Source: Cytobacillus firmus (GTDB lineage: Bacteria > Bacillota > Bacilli > Bacillales > Cytobacillaceae). Taken from it: DNA of 64,000 nt. The position numbers were made by a program, and so were the translations under genes. The stretch is from the NCBI RefSeq assembly GCF_023715565.1, contig NZ_JAMBOJ010000008.1:38940-102939 (forward strand). The letters are read 5' to 3'. Below, piece after piece: positions 44,313-53,739 of this stretch (positions are counted from its first letter, which is position 1; the number at the start of each line of letters is the position of its first letter). The notes beneath the pieces were generated by a model. The model made no database searches. It worked only from the letters and a program-made list of their open reading frames with translations, and was not told the origin of the DNA.

Positions 44313-44498
44313 TTGCTTAAAAAAAGCATTAGATATCCGTTAATATTTTTTGTAGTATCAATTGTTTGGCAGTATATTGTTAATAAAGAAGTTAAGTGGG
44401 TTGATAATATAGGGATATCTTTTATGATATTCTTATTTATTCTTTTATATAATTGGTCAAGTAAACCTTATAAATGGAAGAAAGACAGAAGTAAATGA
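44313..44498 (+). CDS. Small membrane protein, 61 aa
   Basis: A TTG start behind GAAAGTGGTGAC opens a protein with two hydrophobic helices (YPLIFFVVSIVWQYIV; IGISFMIFLFILLYNW) and a basic C-terminus. Similar small proteins occur in Bacillus; function unknown. Confidence 0.55.
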   Translation: MLKKSIRYPLIFFVVSIVWQYIVNKEVKWVDNIGISFMIFLFILLYNWSSKPYKWKKDRSK

Positions 44499-44657
44499 GT
44501 ACTACTATATCAATTTTTACTAACACTTGAAGTGATCGTGAAAGGATAAACGCTTTTATTCTTGAATTCCTTATTAAGCTAAAGGGATAGTTTAGCTTAG
44601 CTTAATAAGGAATAATAAGCATTAAGTAACAAATAAAAATATTATGAGGTATCGGTA

Positions 44658-44861
44658 GTGACTAATACTGAAAAAATACAAAAATTCTTAAAAAGTACAA
44701 GTGATATTTATTGTGATGATTGCCTGTCTGAGGTTTTAAATATTCAACCAAGGCAGCAGGTTAATCAGATTTGTAATAAATTTAAGAAACAAGGCGAAAT
44801 CAAAAGAGAAGTTAAGCAATGTAGTTATTGTTCTAAGGATAAATTGGTCAACTTTATATAG
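44658..44861 (+). CDS. Small zinc-ribbon-like DNA-binding protein, 67 aa
   Basis: The protein has two CxxC pairs (YCDDC and CSYC) around a helical segment (LNIQPRQQVNQICNKFKKQG) that resembles a winged helix. It could be a small zinc-binding regulator. The GTG start follows GAGGTATCGG with loose spacing. Confidence 0.55.
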   Translation: MTNTEKIQKFLKSTSDIYCDDCLSEVLNIQPRQQVNQICNKFKKQGEIKREVKQCSYCSKDKLVNFI

Positions 44862-44926
44862 TTTTGGTTATCACTTTCTTATTGAACAAATGGGGCAGTA
44901 GAGTTTAAAAAGGGGGATTATTAAGT

Positions 44927-45328
44927 TTGGCTAAATTGGCAATAATTGCGTTACTTACTTTTGCTGTTATTGCAGTAGTTAAGCTTTGTTTGAGAAAGAC
45001 ACTTAATATCGAGAAAGAGAAAAAGGAATTTTTTTCTTATAATCACATAAACAAAATACATCGAAAAATTGATTGGAGTTTAAGAATTTCTTCTATTATT
45101 ACCAATTTAATTTTCCTTTATTTAGTGCTTTTCCAAAGCTTTTCTATTGAACTTTGGGTATTTGCATTAGTCATTTTTGTTGTATTAGATTATGGGATAA
45201 GGGCAATTTTTGAGTGGAAGTATTCACAGAACCCCAAACAATTTATTCTGACTATTAGTGAAATGTTTTTATTGGTAATTTTCATAGTAATAGTCTTTCA
45301 ATTAGATTTACTTGGTATATTAGCATAA
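44927..45328 (+). CDS. DUF4181 membrane protein
   Basis: This 133-aa protein has four membrane helices and the family phrase LDYGIRAIFEWKYSQNPKQF. A TTG start follows GGGGGATTATT. DUF4181 proteins are common, uncharacterised Bacillus membrane proteins. Confidence 0.75.
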   Translation: MAKLAIIALLTFAVIAVVKLCLRKTLNIEKEKKEFFSYNHINKIHRKIDWSLRISSIITNLIFLYLVLFQSFSIELWVFALVIFVVLDYGIRAIFEWKYSQNPKQFILTISEMFLLVIFIVIVFQLDLLGILA

Positions 45329-45735
45329 AAATTTTAGTTTTTTTTTATTCTAAACGGGTGCAAGAGTTGAAAATCTAATGAGATCGGCAGCTCTTTTTTT
45401 ATTCGACTAACGGGGCAGCTATGAAAATCTAAGAAATCAGGAGTAATCGGGTGTGTACGTTTCTTTTATTGAGAGAGGTTAGTTAAAGAAGCAGTTTCAA
45501 AAGTACAGGCATCCCTTTTATTATTATAAAACACAATACAAACAGTTAATGTCAAACTGATCTGTTCATAAACTAAGAGTCCAAAAGTAAACAGATATGC
45601 TTCCATAGGCAGAAAATTTGTTACCTAAATAATCAGAATAAAAAAAGCTATGGAGGTACAAGGAGAGTTTAAAAAATGATATTTTAAAAGATATTATGAA
45701 GGACAGGTAGGATGCACTTGTATTTTAATAACAAT
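45329..45735. other. Non-coding stretch with dispersed repeats
   Basis: No gene is seen. It contains two copies of the dispersed motif (TAAACGGGTGCAAGAG near 45350 and CTAACGGGGCAGC near 45407). A T-rich hairpin-like segment lies between them. Confidence 0.5.
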
Positions 45736-45775
45736 AAAAAAGCCTTCTTTCTATATAAGAGAAAAGAAGGCTCTT
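45736..45775 (-). terminator. Terminator of the transporter gene
   Basis: On the minus strand GAGCCTTCTTTTCTC folds onto AAGAAGGCTTTTTTATT. Confidence 0.75.
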
Positions 45776-45836
45776 AATTACAGTATACCTTCATTATAAC
45801 TTTCCAGGCTGTGATTGGCAGCTCTAAAAACGCAAT

Positions 45837-47246
45837 TTAAAAAGGTCCCCAATTCATCCATACGCCGATTACAAGGAAAATTGATCCCAGGATGATCCAA
45901 ATCATAAGTAATGGAAAAATGAACCGAATCCATTTTATCCACGATACACCTGCAATTGCTAAATTTGCCATCAATATCCCAGATGTAGGTGTTATTACAT
46001 TTGTAAAGCCATCTCCCATTTTGTATGCTTGTACTGCAACTTGTCTGGGAATTTCCATAATATCTGCCAATGGTGTCATAATTGGCATAACTATAACGGC
46101 CTGGCCACTTCCAGAAGAAACTAAGATATTAAATAATAAGTTGGCAATAAACATTACCAACGCACCCATAACACTAGTAAAAGGTGTCATCAGATTTGCC
46201 ATACCCTGAACAATTGTATCTAAAATCTTCCCATCTTCTAACACCACTACAATGGAACGAGCCATTCCAATAATCATTGCTCCATACACTAATCCCTTAG
46301 CACCCTTAAAGAATTCTACAATAAGTTTATTTGGTGATATCTTTGCAATGATTGCAGTTCCCACTGCAATTATTAAAAATATTGCAGCCATCTCATTTAA
46401 AGACCAATTGTATTGAAAAACCCCAAATACATAGATTCCGATTCCGATTACAAGCCAGAACAACACAAGTTTATGTACACCAGTGAGAACAACTTGTTTA
46501 TTTAACTGATTTTTCTCTTCGATTTTCGGAAAAGGGGTATTGCCCAATACACTTTTAGCAGGATCATTTTTTATCTTACTTGCATAATAAGCAATGTAGG
46601 CAATGGTTGTAATTAGTATTGTGATATAAATGACAATTCGGTAGCCGATACCAGAAAACAAAGGCAACTGGGCAATTTGCTGTGCAGTACCTGTTGTTAG
46701 CGGGTCAAGGAAAGCGGTATTAAATCCTGCGTATGCTCCAAGATATATAATTGATACACCCACTATAGCATCCATCTTCATTGAACGTGCCAGAATGATA
46801 CCTATAGGTATAAATGCTATTACCGCATTAACGATAATCCCTAGTGCTCCAAAAATTGAAAAGAGAATACACACAACTGTTATCAAAAGTAATTCTTTAT
46901 TTTTAGTTTTTTCTATCGTTTTTAAAATCATTGCATCAATTGCACCAGTTGATTCGATAACTGCAAACGATCCTCCAATGATTAATACTAGGAAAATCAA
47001 AGGAGCGGAACTAATCATCCCTTCTTGAATGGCAAGAAATATGTCTAGAAGACTTGCAGGTGAGGAAGCTATCTGCTGATAGCTATCTGGTACTACCATT
47101 GTTATACCTTCTATTTCTTCTCTAGAGAACTCACCAGCTGGTATAAGATAAGTCAAAACCGCCATAAGGGCTAAAATACCAAATAAAATAACATAGGCAT
47201 CAGGTATACCCCATTTTAACCCTTTCTTTTCTTTTGCTTTCTCCAT
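45837..47246 (-). CDS. YfcC family transporter (C4-dicarboxylate/amino-acid carrier-like)
   Basis: This 469-aa membrane protein has about 11 helices and the YfcC/ArcD-like features GLKWGIPDAYVILFGIL, YLIPAGEF and AGFNTAFLDPLTTGTAQ. Members carry arginine/ornithine, peptides or dicarboxylates. ATG 47246 follows GGAGGTG. It diverges from an RpiR regulator and a hydrolase/racemase operon, so its substrate is probably an N-acylated or D-amino acid or a dipeptide. Confidence 0.85.
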   Translation of the reverse strand: MEKAKEKKGLKWGIPDAYVILFGILALMAVLTYLIPAGEFSREEIEGITMVVPDSYQQIASSPASLLDIFLAIQEGMISSAPLIFLVLIIGGSFAVIESTGAIDAMILKTIEKTKNKELLLITVVCILFSIFGALGIIVNAVIAFIPIGIILARSMKMDAIVGVSIIYLGAYAGFNTAFLDPLTTGTAQQIAQLPLFSGIGYRIVIYITILITTIAYIAYYASKIKNDPAKSVLGNTPFPKIEEKNQLNKQVVLTGVHKLVLFWLVIGIGIYVFGVFQYNWSLNEMAAIFLIIAVGTAIIAKISPNKLIVEFFKGAKGLVYGAMIIGMARSIVVVLEDGKILDTIVQGMANLMTPFTSVMGALVMFIANLLFNILVSSGSGQAVIVMPIMTPLADIMEIPRQVAVQAYKMGDGFTNVITPTSGILMANLAIAGVSWIKWIRFIFPLLMIWIILGSIFLVIGVWMNWGPF

Positions 47247-47293
47247 TGTAAACACCTCCGTTTGAATTTTCTTAATATTCATTGACTTTTATT

Positions 47294-47322
47294 ATAATAA
47301 AGCATAAACTTTATTTTAACAA
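47294..47322 (-). promoter_or_regulatory. Promoter of the transporter gene with operator overlap
   Basis: On the minus strand TTGTTA (47322-47317) and TATTAT (47299-47294) are 17 bases apart. The inverted repeat ATAAAG-N6-CTTTAT (47297-47314) overlaps the spacer and -10. A second, AATAAA-N8-TTTATT, lies at 47324-47343. They are candidate binding sites for the divergent RpiR regulator. Confidence 0.55.
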
Positions 47323-47356
47323 CAATAAATTAAATACTTTATTCTGGAGTTGAAAC

Positions 47357-48154
47357 ATGTCTTATATTGAAAAAACAAACAAACACTATAATTCCTTAAC
47401 GAAAGGATTAAAAAAAGTAGCTGAATCATTACTCTCCAATCCAGTTTTATTTGCCACTCACCCAGCTAAAAAAGTAGCTTCTTTAATTGATGTAAGCGAG
47501 ACAATGGTTATCCGCTTTTGTAAAGCTATTGGCTACATTGGCTTTGCAGAATTACAAAAAGATGTCCAATACAGATTGTTAACGATTCAGCCGCCAGGTA
47601 AAGAGGTTTCTCCCGATACATCTGATTCATTTGAAAATGTAATGAGTATTGATGAAGGCATTATCAATCAGGTTGCTAAAAATATTGACTGGGATATTGC
47701 TAGAAATATTGTTGATCAGATTGTTGGTTCTCGTTCAGTAAAAATAGTGGGGTATTACCAATCTTTTGCTTATGCACATTGGTTTTCATACGTTCTAAAT
47801 AGTCTTTTGGATAACACCACTTTATATCGCCCTGAAACTGATGTTGGTATCACTAAAGATGGTAATGAACATACGGTCTTAATTTTTTCCTATTATCGAT
47901 ATGCTTTGGAATCAATTAGATTAGCAAAAGAGGCAAAATCAAATGGGAATAATATTATCGTCATAACGGATTCACAGATCTCACCAATTGTGGAATATGG
48001 AGATCTTGTTTTAACTATAAACACATCACAAAAGTCCCTATTGGAAAAAGGGCCTGTAACCTTTTCTGTTTTAAACGCACTTCTGCTCCATATAGCCCAA
48101 AAGGTTGGAAAGCTCGATTTTGTGAACCCCACTAATCGATACTATATTCAATGA
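47357..48154 (+). CDS. RpiR/MurR family regulator
   Basis: This 265-aa protein has an N-terminal RpiR HTH (KKVASLIDVSETMVIRFCKA) and a C-terminal SIS domain (residues 120-245) that binds phosphorylated sugars or related effectors. It is divergent from the transporter gene and 12 bases upstream of the hydrolase gene. It probably controls both. Confidence 0.88.
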   Translation: MSYIEKTNKHYNSLTKGLKKVAESLLSNPVLFATHPAKKVASLIDVSETMVIRFCKAIGYIGFAELQKDVQYRLLTIQPPGKEVSPDTSDSFENVMSIDEGIINQVAKNIDWDIARNIVDQIVGSRSVKIVGYYQSFAYAHWFSYVLNSLLDNTTLYRPETDVGITKDGNEHTVLIFSYYRYALESIRLAKEAKSNGNNIIVITDSQISPIVEYGDLVLTINTSQKSLLEKGPVTFSVLNALLLHIAQKVGKLDFVNPTNRYYIQ

Positions 48155-48166
48155 AAGGTGATAAAA

Positions 48167-49297
48167 ATGGTAGCTTATCTAAAAGAGAAGATCGATGAAA
48201 CATTTGATTATTTACATTCCCACCCAGAACTAAGCTGGAAAGAAACTAATACTACAGAATATATTAAAAAGCGTTTGGAACAGGCAGGATGTTCAGTTGA
48301 AACGTTTGAGGATTGTACAGGAGTAATAGGGGATTATGGAGATTTCTCAGGAGATGTGCCAATTGTTGCAATTCGTGCAGACATGGATGCACTCTGGCAA
48401 GAGGTCAACGGTGAATTACAGGCTAATCATTCATGCGGACATGATGCCCATATGACTATGGTTTTGGGCGTTCTCTGGAAAATACAAGAGCTAGAGGGTC
48501 TTAAAGACAAGGTCGGTGTAAGGTTTATTTTCCAGCCTGCAGAAGAAGTTGGTGCAGGAGCACTAAAGCTAGTAGATAAAGGAATCGTTGATAATGTCGA
48601 TTATCTATATGGAATTCATCTAAGACCAGTCCAAGAAACACCAGATGGCTATGTTACTCCCGCTATTATGCATGGTGCCACAGGTTCTATGGAATTTGAA
48701 ATCAGAGGAGATGATGCACATGGTGCTCGTCCTCACTTAACTCATAATGCAATTGAAATTGGAAACTCTATTCTAAATTCCTTTAATACAATTCACCTAG
48801 ATCCAAATGTGGCTCACACAATAAAAGCTACTCGATTCATTTCAGGAGGAAAAAATACGAATATCATACCTGGCAGTGCTTCTTTGGCTATTGATTTACG
48901 CGCGCAGACAAATGAAATTATGGAAAAATTAAGACAGAGAGTGCTTGAAATTTTACAATCCTCCAGTGAGCTTTTTAATACAGATATCGTTTTAACGAAT
49001 GATTATGGAATTGCGGCAGCTGAAGTCAGCAATGAAGCATTAGAAATGGCTGAGCAAGCAATTGTTAATTGTTTAGGTAAAGAAAAGTTGGCGGCCCCCC
49101 TGATTACACCTGGTGGAGATGATTTTCATTTTTATACGATTAAAAAGCCACATTTAAAAGCAACTATGGTTGGGCTAGGATGCGACCTAAAACCTGGCCT
49201 GCACCATCCGAATATGACTTTTAATAGAGATTCCTTACTCAATGGAATAAATATTTTATCTGAAATTATCATTCTACATAGTAAAAAGGGGTGTTGA
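48167..49297 (+). CDS. M20 family amidohydrolase
   Basis: This 376-aa protein has the M20 metal-binding motifs: AIRADMDALW, SCGHDAHM (His), the catalytic Glu pair in FQPAEEVGAGA, YGIHLRP and a late His in PGLHHPNMTF. Members hydrolyse N-acyl amino acids or peptides. ATG 48167 follows AAAGGTGA. It lies just before an enolase-superfamily racemase gene, which suggests an N-acyl-amino-acid pathway. Confidence 0.88.
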   Translation: MVAYLKEKIDETFDYLHSHPELSWKETNTTEYIKKRLEQAGCSVETFEDCTGVIGDYGDFSGDVPIVAIRADMDALWQEVNGELQANHSCGHDAHMTMVLGVLWKIQELEGLKDKVGVRFIFQPAEEVGAGALKLVDKGIVDNVDYLYGIHLRPVQETPDGYVTPAIMHGATGSMEFEIRGDDAHGARPHLTHNAIEIGNSILNSFNTIHLDPNVAHTIKATRFISGGKNTNIIPGSASLAIDLRAQTNEIMEKLRQRVLEILQSSSELFNTDIVLTNDYGIAAAEVSNEALEMAEQAIVNCLGKEKLAAPLITPGGDDFHFYTIKKPHLKATMVGLGCDLKPGLHHPNMTFNRDSLLNGINILSEIIILHSKKGC

Positions 49298-49298
49298 T

Positions 49299-50444
49299 AT
49301 GAAAGGAATTTATATAAAAGAGGTGGTACTGCATCATACTAGGGTATCTTTGAAAGCCCCTTTTACTACAAGTTTTGGCACTATCCAAACTAAGGATGTT
49401 TGTATCGTTGAAGCAATTGACGAATCTGGTATCTCAGGCTGGGGAGAAACGGTTACCAGCAATGAACCATATTATAATGAGGAAACAACTTATACCGCAG
49501 TTTATATGTTAAAAGATTTCCTTATTCCTAAAGTTATTCAAAAAAAAATCTCCCATCCTAAAGAAGTCCATAAAATGCTCTCTTTTGTACGCAGAAACCA
49601 AATAGCAAAAGCTGCCCTTGAAACGGCCATGTGGGATGTTTTTGCTAAAAAAAATGGAAGTTCATTATCAGAGGTTCTTGGAGGAGAAAAGAAAAAGATA
49701 GCTGTTGGAAAAAGCATTGGTATTCAAGAAACACCTGACCAATTAGTTGAAAAGGTAGGGATGTATGTTAAGGAAGGATTTAAAAAAATAAAAGTAAAAA
49801 TTGCCCCAGGAGCTGACATTGAATATATTGATGCTGTTCGCAAGAAATATCCCGATGTCCCCCTTATGGCTGATGCTAATTCCGCTTATACCTTAGAGCA
49901 TATTGAACACCTCAAAAAGTTGGACAAATATAACCTCATGATGATTGAACAGCCTTTGGCCCATGATGATATTATTGATCATGCTATTTTGCAGAAAAAC
50001 ATCTCTACACCAATCTGCCTTGATGAAAGTATTCATAGTTTTGAAGATGCACGAAAGGCAATTGAACTTGGCAGCTGCAAGATCATAAATATTAAAATCG
50101 GCCGTGTTGGAGGGCTCCAAGAATCTATTAGAATCCATGATTTATGTGAAGAGCATAATATCCCTGTATGGTGCGGAGGAATGCTAGAAACTGGAATAGC
50201 AAGAGCACATAATATTCATATGACAGCACTATCTAATTTCACAATGCCTGGTGATACAGCCCCTTCTTCTCATTATTGGGAAGATGATATAGTAAAGCCC
50301 GAAATCACAATGGAAAATGGATACATCCAGGTTCCAGAAGGATTGGGAATAGGTTATGAGATTGATCGAGGGAAATTGAAGAGAATATTGACTCATTCTG
50401 AAAGAATCTATTCAACTGAATCTACTCATCCAACCCTAGGATAG
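49299..50444 (+). CDS. Enolase-superfamily racemase/epimerase (N-acylamino acid racemase-like)
   Basis: This 381-aa enzyme has the MLE-subgroup residues: Lys pair in KKIKVKIAPG, metal ligands in MADANSAY, MIEQPL and CLDESIHS, and the second lysine in NIKIGRVGG. The tail WCGGMLETGIARAHNI is typical of o-succinylbenzoate synthase/N-succinylamino acid racemases. It could also be a dipeptide epimerase. It starts one base after the M20 stop. Confidence 0.85.
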   Translation: MKGIYIKEVVLHHTRVSLKAPFTTSFGTIQTKDVCIVEAIDESGISGWGETVTSNEPYYNEETTYTAVYMLKDFLIPKVIQKKISHPKEVHKMLSFVRRNQIAKAALETAMWDVFAKKNGSSLSEVLGGEKKKIAVGKSIGIQETPDQLVEKVGMYVKEGFKKIKVKIAPGADIEYIDAVRKKYPDVPLMADANSAYTLEHIEHLKKLDKYNLMMIEQPLAHDDIIDHAILQKNISTPICLDESIHSFEDARKAIELGSCKIINIKIGRVGGLQESIRIHDLCEEHNIPVWCGGMLETGIARAHNIHMTALSNFTMPGDTAPSSHYWEDDIVKPEITMENGYIQVPEGLGIGYEIDRGKLKRILTHSERIYSTESTHPTLG

Positions 50445-50579
50445 TTTAAACAAAGATATTTTTTAGAGGAGCAATTCTTATATAGCCAGGTGTTACAAGG
50501 GTATAACATCCTTCATAAAATTAGAAGAATTGATTAAACCAACCTTTATTAATACAATAAGGTGCCTATGTTCAAAATC

Positions 50580-50605
50580 AGCTGCCTAATCAGGTGGCTT
50601 TTTCT
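50580..50605 (+). terminator. Terminator of the hydrolase/racemase operon
   Basis: AGCTGCCT pairs with AGGTGGCT (with one G-U), then TTTTT. A dispersed repeat copy follows directly at 50611. Confidence 0.7.
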
Positions 50606-50740
50606 ATTTTGACAAACGGGGCAGGTTAGTCGAAGAAGGATAATTCTTAAAAAAGAAGAACGAATAAGTAATATGGTATTTATATTTGATAAATCAAAAA
50701 GGTCGTCAAGGACGGTCTTTTTTAATGATAATAAAATTTT

Positions 50741-50769
50741 TGTAACCTTTTCCATATCTCAAACGATTA
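50741..50769 (+). promoter_or_regulatory. ECF-type promoter (autoregulation candidate)
   Basis: TGTAAC (50741-50746) followed 17 bases later by CGATTA (50764-50769) resembles Bacillus ECF promoters (TGAAAC, 16-17 bases, CGTM). It lies 30 bases before the sigma factor gene. Confidence 0.55.
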
Positions 50770-50799
50770 ATTAGCGAATACGTAATTGGGGGGATAATT

Positions 50800-51339
50800 T
50801 TGGCTGATAACGATTACGAAAACAGAGTTGTTGAAATCTATCGGCAATACTATTTGGATGTCTATCGGTTTCTTATTTGTTTTACAGGAAATCAAAATGA
50901 TGCTGAGGATTTAACCCAAGAAGTGTTTATTCGCGTTCTGAATAATTTTAAAAATTTCCATTCTGGAAGCAGCAGTGTAAAGACTTGGATTTTTTCGATA
51001 GCTAAGCATATTGCAATTGATCATTTTCGCAAGAAAAGATTTAGTGCAATCTTTACGGATGGGTTTTTTAAGCAGTTAGCTTCAACCGAAAAAGAGCCCA
51101 ACGATTTAGTTGAACAAAATGAGATTAAAAAAATGGTTCATACAGCTATCTCAGGATTAAAACCTAGTTTTAGGGCTGTTGTAATCCTGAGGGCTATAAA
51201 TGAATTTTCAATAAAAGAAACAGCTGAGGTTCTTAATTGCAGCGAATCCAAGGTAAAAGTAGATTATCATAGGGCATTAAAAATTCTTAAATGTAAGCTA
51301 GATATAGGTGCAGAGGAGGTAATCGAAAATGCAAACTGA
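50800..51339 (+). CDS. ECF-type RNA polymerase sigma factor
   Basis: This 179-aa protein has sigma region 2 (NDAEDLTQEVFIRVLNNFKN, then WIFSIAKHIAIDHFRKKR) and region 4 (SIKETAEVLNCSESKVKVDY). Start TTG 50800 follows GGGGGGAT. It overlaps the next gene, which encodes a membrane-anchored SpoIIP-like protein with a short cytoplasmic region that may serve as anti-sigma factor. Confidence 0.92.
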   Translation: MADNDYENRVVEIYRQYYLDVYRFLICFTGNQNDAEDLTQEVFIRVLNNFKNFHSGSSSVKTWIFSIAKHIAIDHFRKKRFSAIFTDGFFKQLASTEKEPNDLVEQNEIKKMVHTAISGLKPSFRAVVILRAINEFSIKETAEVLNCSESKVKVDYHRALKILKCKLDIGAEEVIENAN

Positions 51340-52237
51340 TAAGGCTCTTATTAACCAAATTAAGGAAACCTATTCAATGGAACCGAGACCGGATTTTGTT
51401 TTAAATACTGAATTAGAACTTAGAAAAGCTGCAAGGAAAATGAAAAGAAAAAGAACTTTTAAATTGATTTCACTTACATCAAGTGGGTTCATCCTGAGCT
51501 TCCTTGCTATCTTATGGATTTTTTCATTTAATGGTAAAGAAACCATTGAAAATACACTTTCTTCATTTGTTGAAAACAATCCATTATCGGTAGTTAAGAA
51601 CTCCGAACCTTTAGTTTATATTTATCATTCACATAATCAAGAATCATTTATCTCAGAAACGAAGACGAAGGATCCCAACAACGAACCTTACCATCCCACA
51701 AGGAATATCTCATTAGTGGGAAATAGATTTAGTCAGGCATTAAAGGAAAGAAATATCAGTTCAGTACACGATACTAGTGATACTATGGGAATTCTTCAGG
51801 ACAGAGGGCTTTCCTATGATCAATCATATTCTGTTTCAAGAGAATCTTTAGAAGAAAGCCTGAAAAATAACCCTACCATTGAAATGATATTTGATATACA
51901 CCGGGACTCAAATGAAAAGAATGGGACTACGGCCAAAATAAATGGGGAAGATTTTGCAAGAATCGCATTTGTCGTTTTTCGGTCAAATGTTAAGGACGAG
52001 GACAGTTTAAAATTTGCACAACACCTTCATAAGATAGTTGAAGGAAAATATCCTGGTTTATCCAGAGGGGTATTGGTTAAAACAGATCCGAATACTCAAA
52101 ACACCTACAACCAGGACCTAAAAAATCAATCAGTTTTATTGGAAATTGGTGGAGTTGAAAATACATTGGAAGAAGAATATAGAACAGCGGATGCGCTTGC
52201 GGAGGTTGTTGAGGAATTACTTAAGTATCAGAAATAA
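51329..52237 (+). CDS. SpoIIP-like peptidoglycan hydrolase with N-terminal membrane anchor (putative anti-sigma)
   Basis: This 302-aa protein has a cytoplasmic segment of about 45 residues, one membrane helix (LISLTSSGFILSFLAILWIF) and an extracellular SpoIIP domain. Its family motifs are VYIYHSHNQESFI, MIFDIHRDS and SVLLEIGGVENT. SpoIIP is an amidase/endopeptidase of forespore engulfment. The co-translated upstream ECF sigma factor suggests that the N-terminal part binds the sigma factor, linking wall hydrolysis to signalling. AGAGGAGG precedes the ATG. Confidence 0.85.
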   Translation: MQTDKALINQIKETYSMEPRPDFVLNTELELRKAARKMKRKRTFKLISLTSSGFILSFLAILWIFSFNGKETIENTLSSFVENNPLSVVKNSEPLVYIYHSHNQESFISETKTKDPNNEPYHPTRNISLVGNRFSQALKERNISSVHDTSDTMGILQDRGLSYDQSYSVSRESLEESLKNNPTIEMIFDIHRDSNEKNGTTAKINGEDFARIAFVVFRSNVKDEDSLKFAQHLHKIVEGKYPGLSRGVLVKTDPNTQNTYNQDLKNQSVLLEIGGVENTLEEEYRTADALAEVVEELLKYQK

Positions 52238-52257
52238 TGCCAGATCCTTGTGATTAA

Positions 52258-52290
52258 ATAGTGGGATTGCTGTTGCAATCCTATTTTTAT
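52258..52290 (+). terminator. Terminator after the SpoIIP-like gene
   Basis: ATAGTGGGATTGC pairs with GCAATCCTAT and is followed by a T-rich tract. Confidence 0.75.
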
Positions 52291-52456
52291 ACTCTAAAAA
52301 GGAGCTTTTCCCTATTGTGCTAAACCAGCTAATAGTTTGTCAATATTTTTCATTAAAATATCGAAATTCATCGTGATATACTAAAAAAGGGTATACTAAA
52401 TAACCTTCATATTCTCTGAACTGGAAGGTTTTTCGTTATTTAGTTAGATGTTGCTA

Positions 52457-53701
52457 CTATGCTATATCTTGGAAAGTTGTTCTGTCTCTTAATAAGGCAA
52501 ATATCCAGTGTAAGAGCTTATTTACACAAGCAATTACAGCTACTTTAAATGGTTTTCCTTCCTCGCGTTTCTTATCATAGAACTCTCGTAATTTCTTATT
52601 TCGAGGAATGATTTCATCGCTTGTTTTGCTCTTGCGACAGTCACGTATCGCACAACGAACAGCCATATATAAGGCGTGGCGAAGCCTGCTGGAACCTCTT
52701 TTAGTGATTCGGTTTTTTGTGGCGGTAAACTTGCCTGATTCAAAAACACTAGGATCTACTCCAGCGAAAGCCACGAGCTTTTTAGGATCAGTAAATCGAT
52801 CTATCTCCCCAATTTCAGAAATGATCGTGGCAGCGATCTTTTCACCGATACCAGGGATAGATTTGATAATATTATATTCTTCAACTTCTTTAGCGAGGGC
52901 ATCTATCTCTGATTCCAATGTGGATAGGTGCTCTTTATATTGAAGAATAATATTAATATACATACCTAAGCTTAAGAAATGACTCTGATAGACTGTCTTT
53001 TCAAAGGGATTGCGAGTTGCCGCCTCTTTTAGTTGTAAGGCTTTTTCGTTGGCCCATCTGATTGAGCGACTTTTACATAATTCCTTAATTCTATTTGAGA
53101 GTGTTTCATCACTAGCTTCTAATATGTCTTCAGAGGACGGAAACTCCTTTAAGGTTAAGAGTGATACTACAGAATATAAATCACCGAACACTCCCCGATA
53201 TTCAGGGAATACTTGATCTAGAATAGCCTGGAACTGAAGCTTTGTCTGAATCATCACTCCTGTAATATTCTCGTGTTGTCTTGTAAGGTTACGAAGATTT
53301 AAAAGCTGAACCCCTCGCTTTTTATAAGGTTCTAACTCCTCCTTGTAAAACAACTCGCAGAGGTGGTAAGCATCGACGGCATCTGTCTTTACTTTCCTTA
53401 AACTTGAACTTTTCGCCTTGTAGGAAATCAAAGGGTTAATAATAATTAATAAATATCCACGTTCCTCTAAATATTGGACTACTGCTGTTTGATAGTGTCC
53501 AGTAGCTTCAAGAATAACTGGAGGTTTTAAACCTGTTTCTTTTTGTACTACCTCTAAAAACTCTACAAGTAAAGCAAGACCCTGAATAGTATGTGCTACT
53601 TTAAAGCTCTTTCGGAATGGTTTACCTTTATCGACAAAAGCTTGAACCTGACTTTCCCCCTTAGAAATATCCAGACCAACGACTGGATTCACCAAAATCA
53701 T
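52457..53701 (-). CDS. IS110-family transposase, copy 1
   Basis: This 414-aa protein has the N-terminal DEDD RuvC-like domain (VVGLDISKGESQVQAF; ILEATGHYQTAVVQYL; KTDAVDAYHLCEL) and the C-terminal transposase_20 domain (IIKSIPGIGEKIAATIISEI, then AFAGVDPSVFESGKF). It is the serine/DEDD recombinase that integrates via bridge RNA in related elements. It is identical to the copy at 57119. Confidence 0.95.
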   Translation of the reverse strand: MILVNPVVGLDISKGESQVQAFVDKGKPFRKSFKVAHTIQGLALLVEFLEVVQKETGLKPPVILEATGHYQTAVVQYLEERGYLLIIINPLISYKAKSSSLRKVKTDAVDAYHLCELFYKEELEPYKKRGVQLLNLRNLTRQHENITGVMIQTKLQFQAILDQVFPEYRGVFGDLYSVVSLLTLKEFPSSEDILEASDETLSNRIKELCKSRSIRWANEKALQLKEAATRNPFEKTVYQSHFLSLGMYINIILQYKEHLSTLESEIDALAKEVEEYNIIKSIPGIGEKIAATIISEIGEIDRFTDPKKLVAFAGVDPSVFESGKFTATKNRITKRGSSRLRHALYMAVRCAIRDCRKSKTSDEIIPRNKKLREFYDKKREEGKPFKVAVIACVNKLLHWIFALLRDRTTFQDIA

Positions 53702-53739
53702 CTCCTAATCTTTAATTTTGCCGGTACCCCTTATTCTCC

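Noticed and set aside
43379..44650. Toxin-antitoxin locus among the small membrane proteins
   Set aside because: The small hydrophobic proteins have separate spacing, no antisense RNA signature and no paired antitoxin motif.
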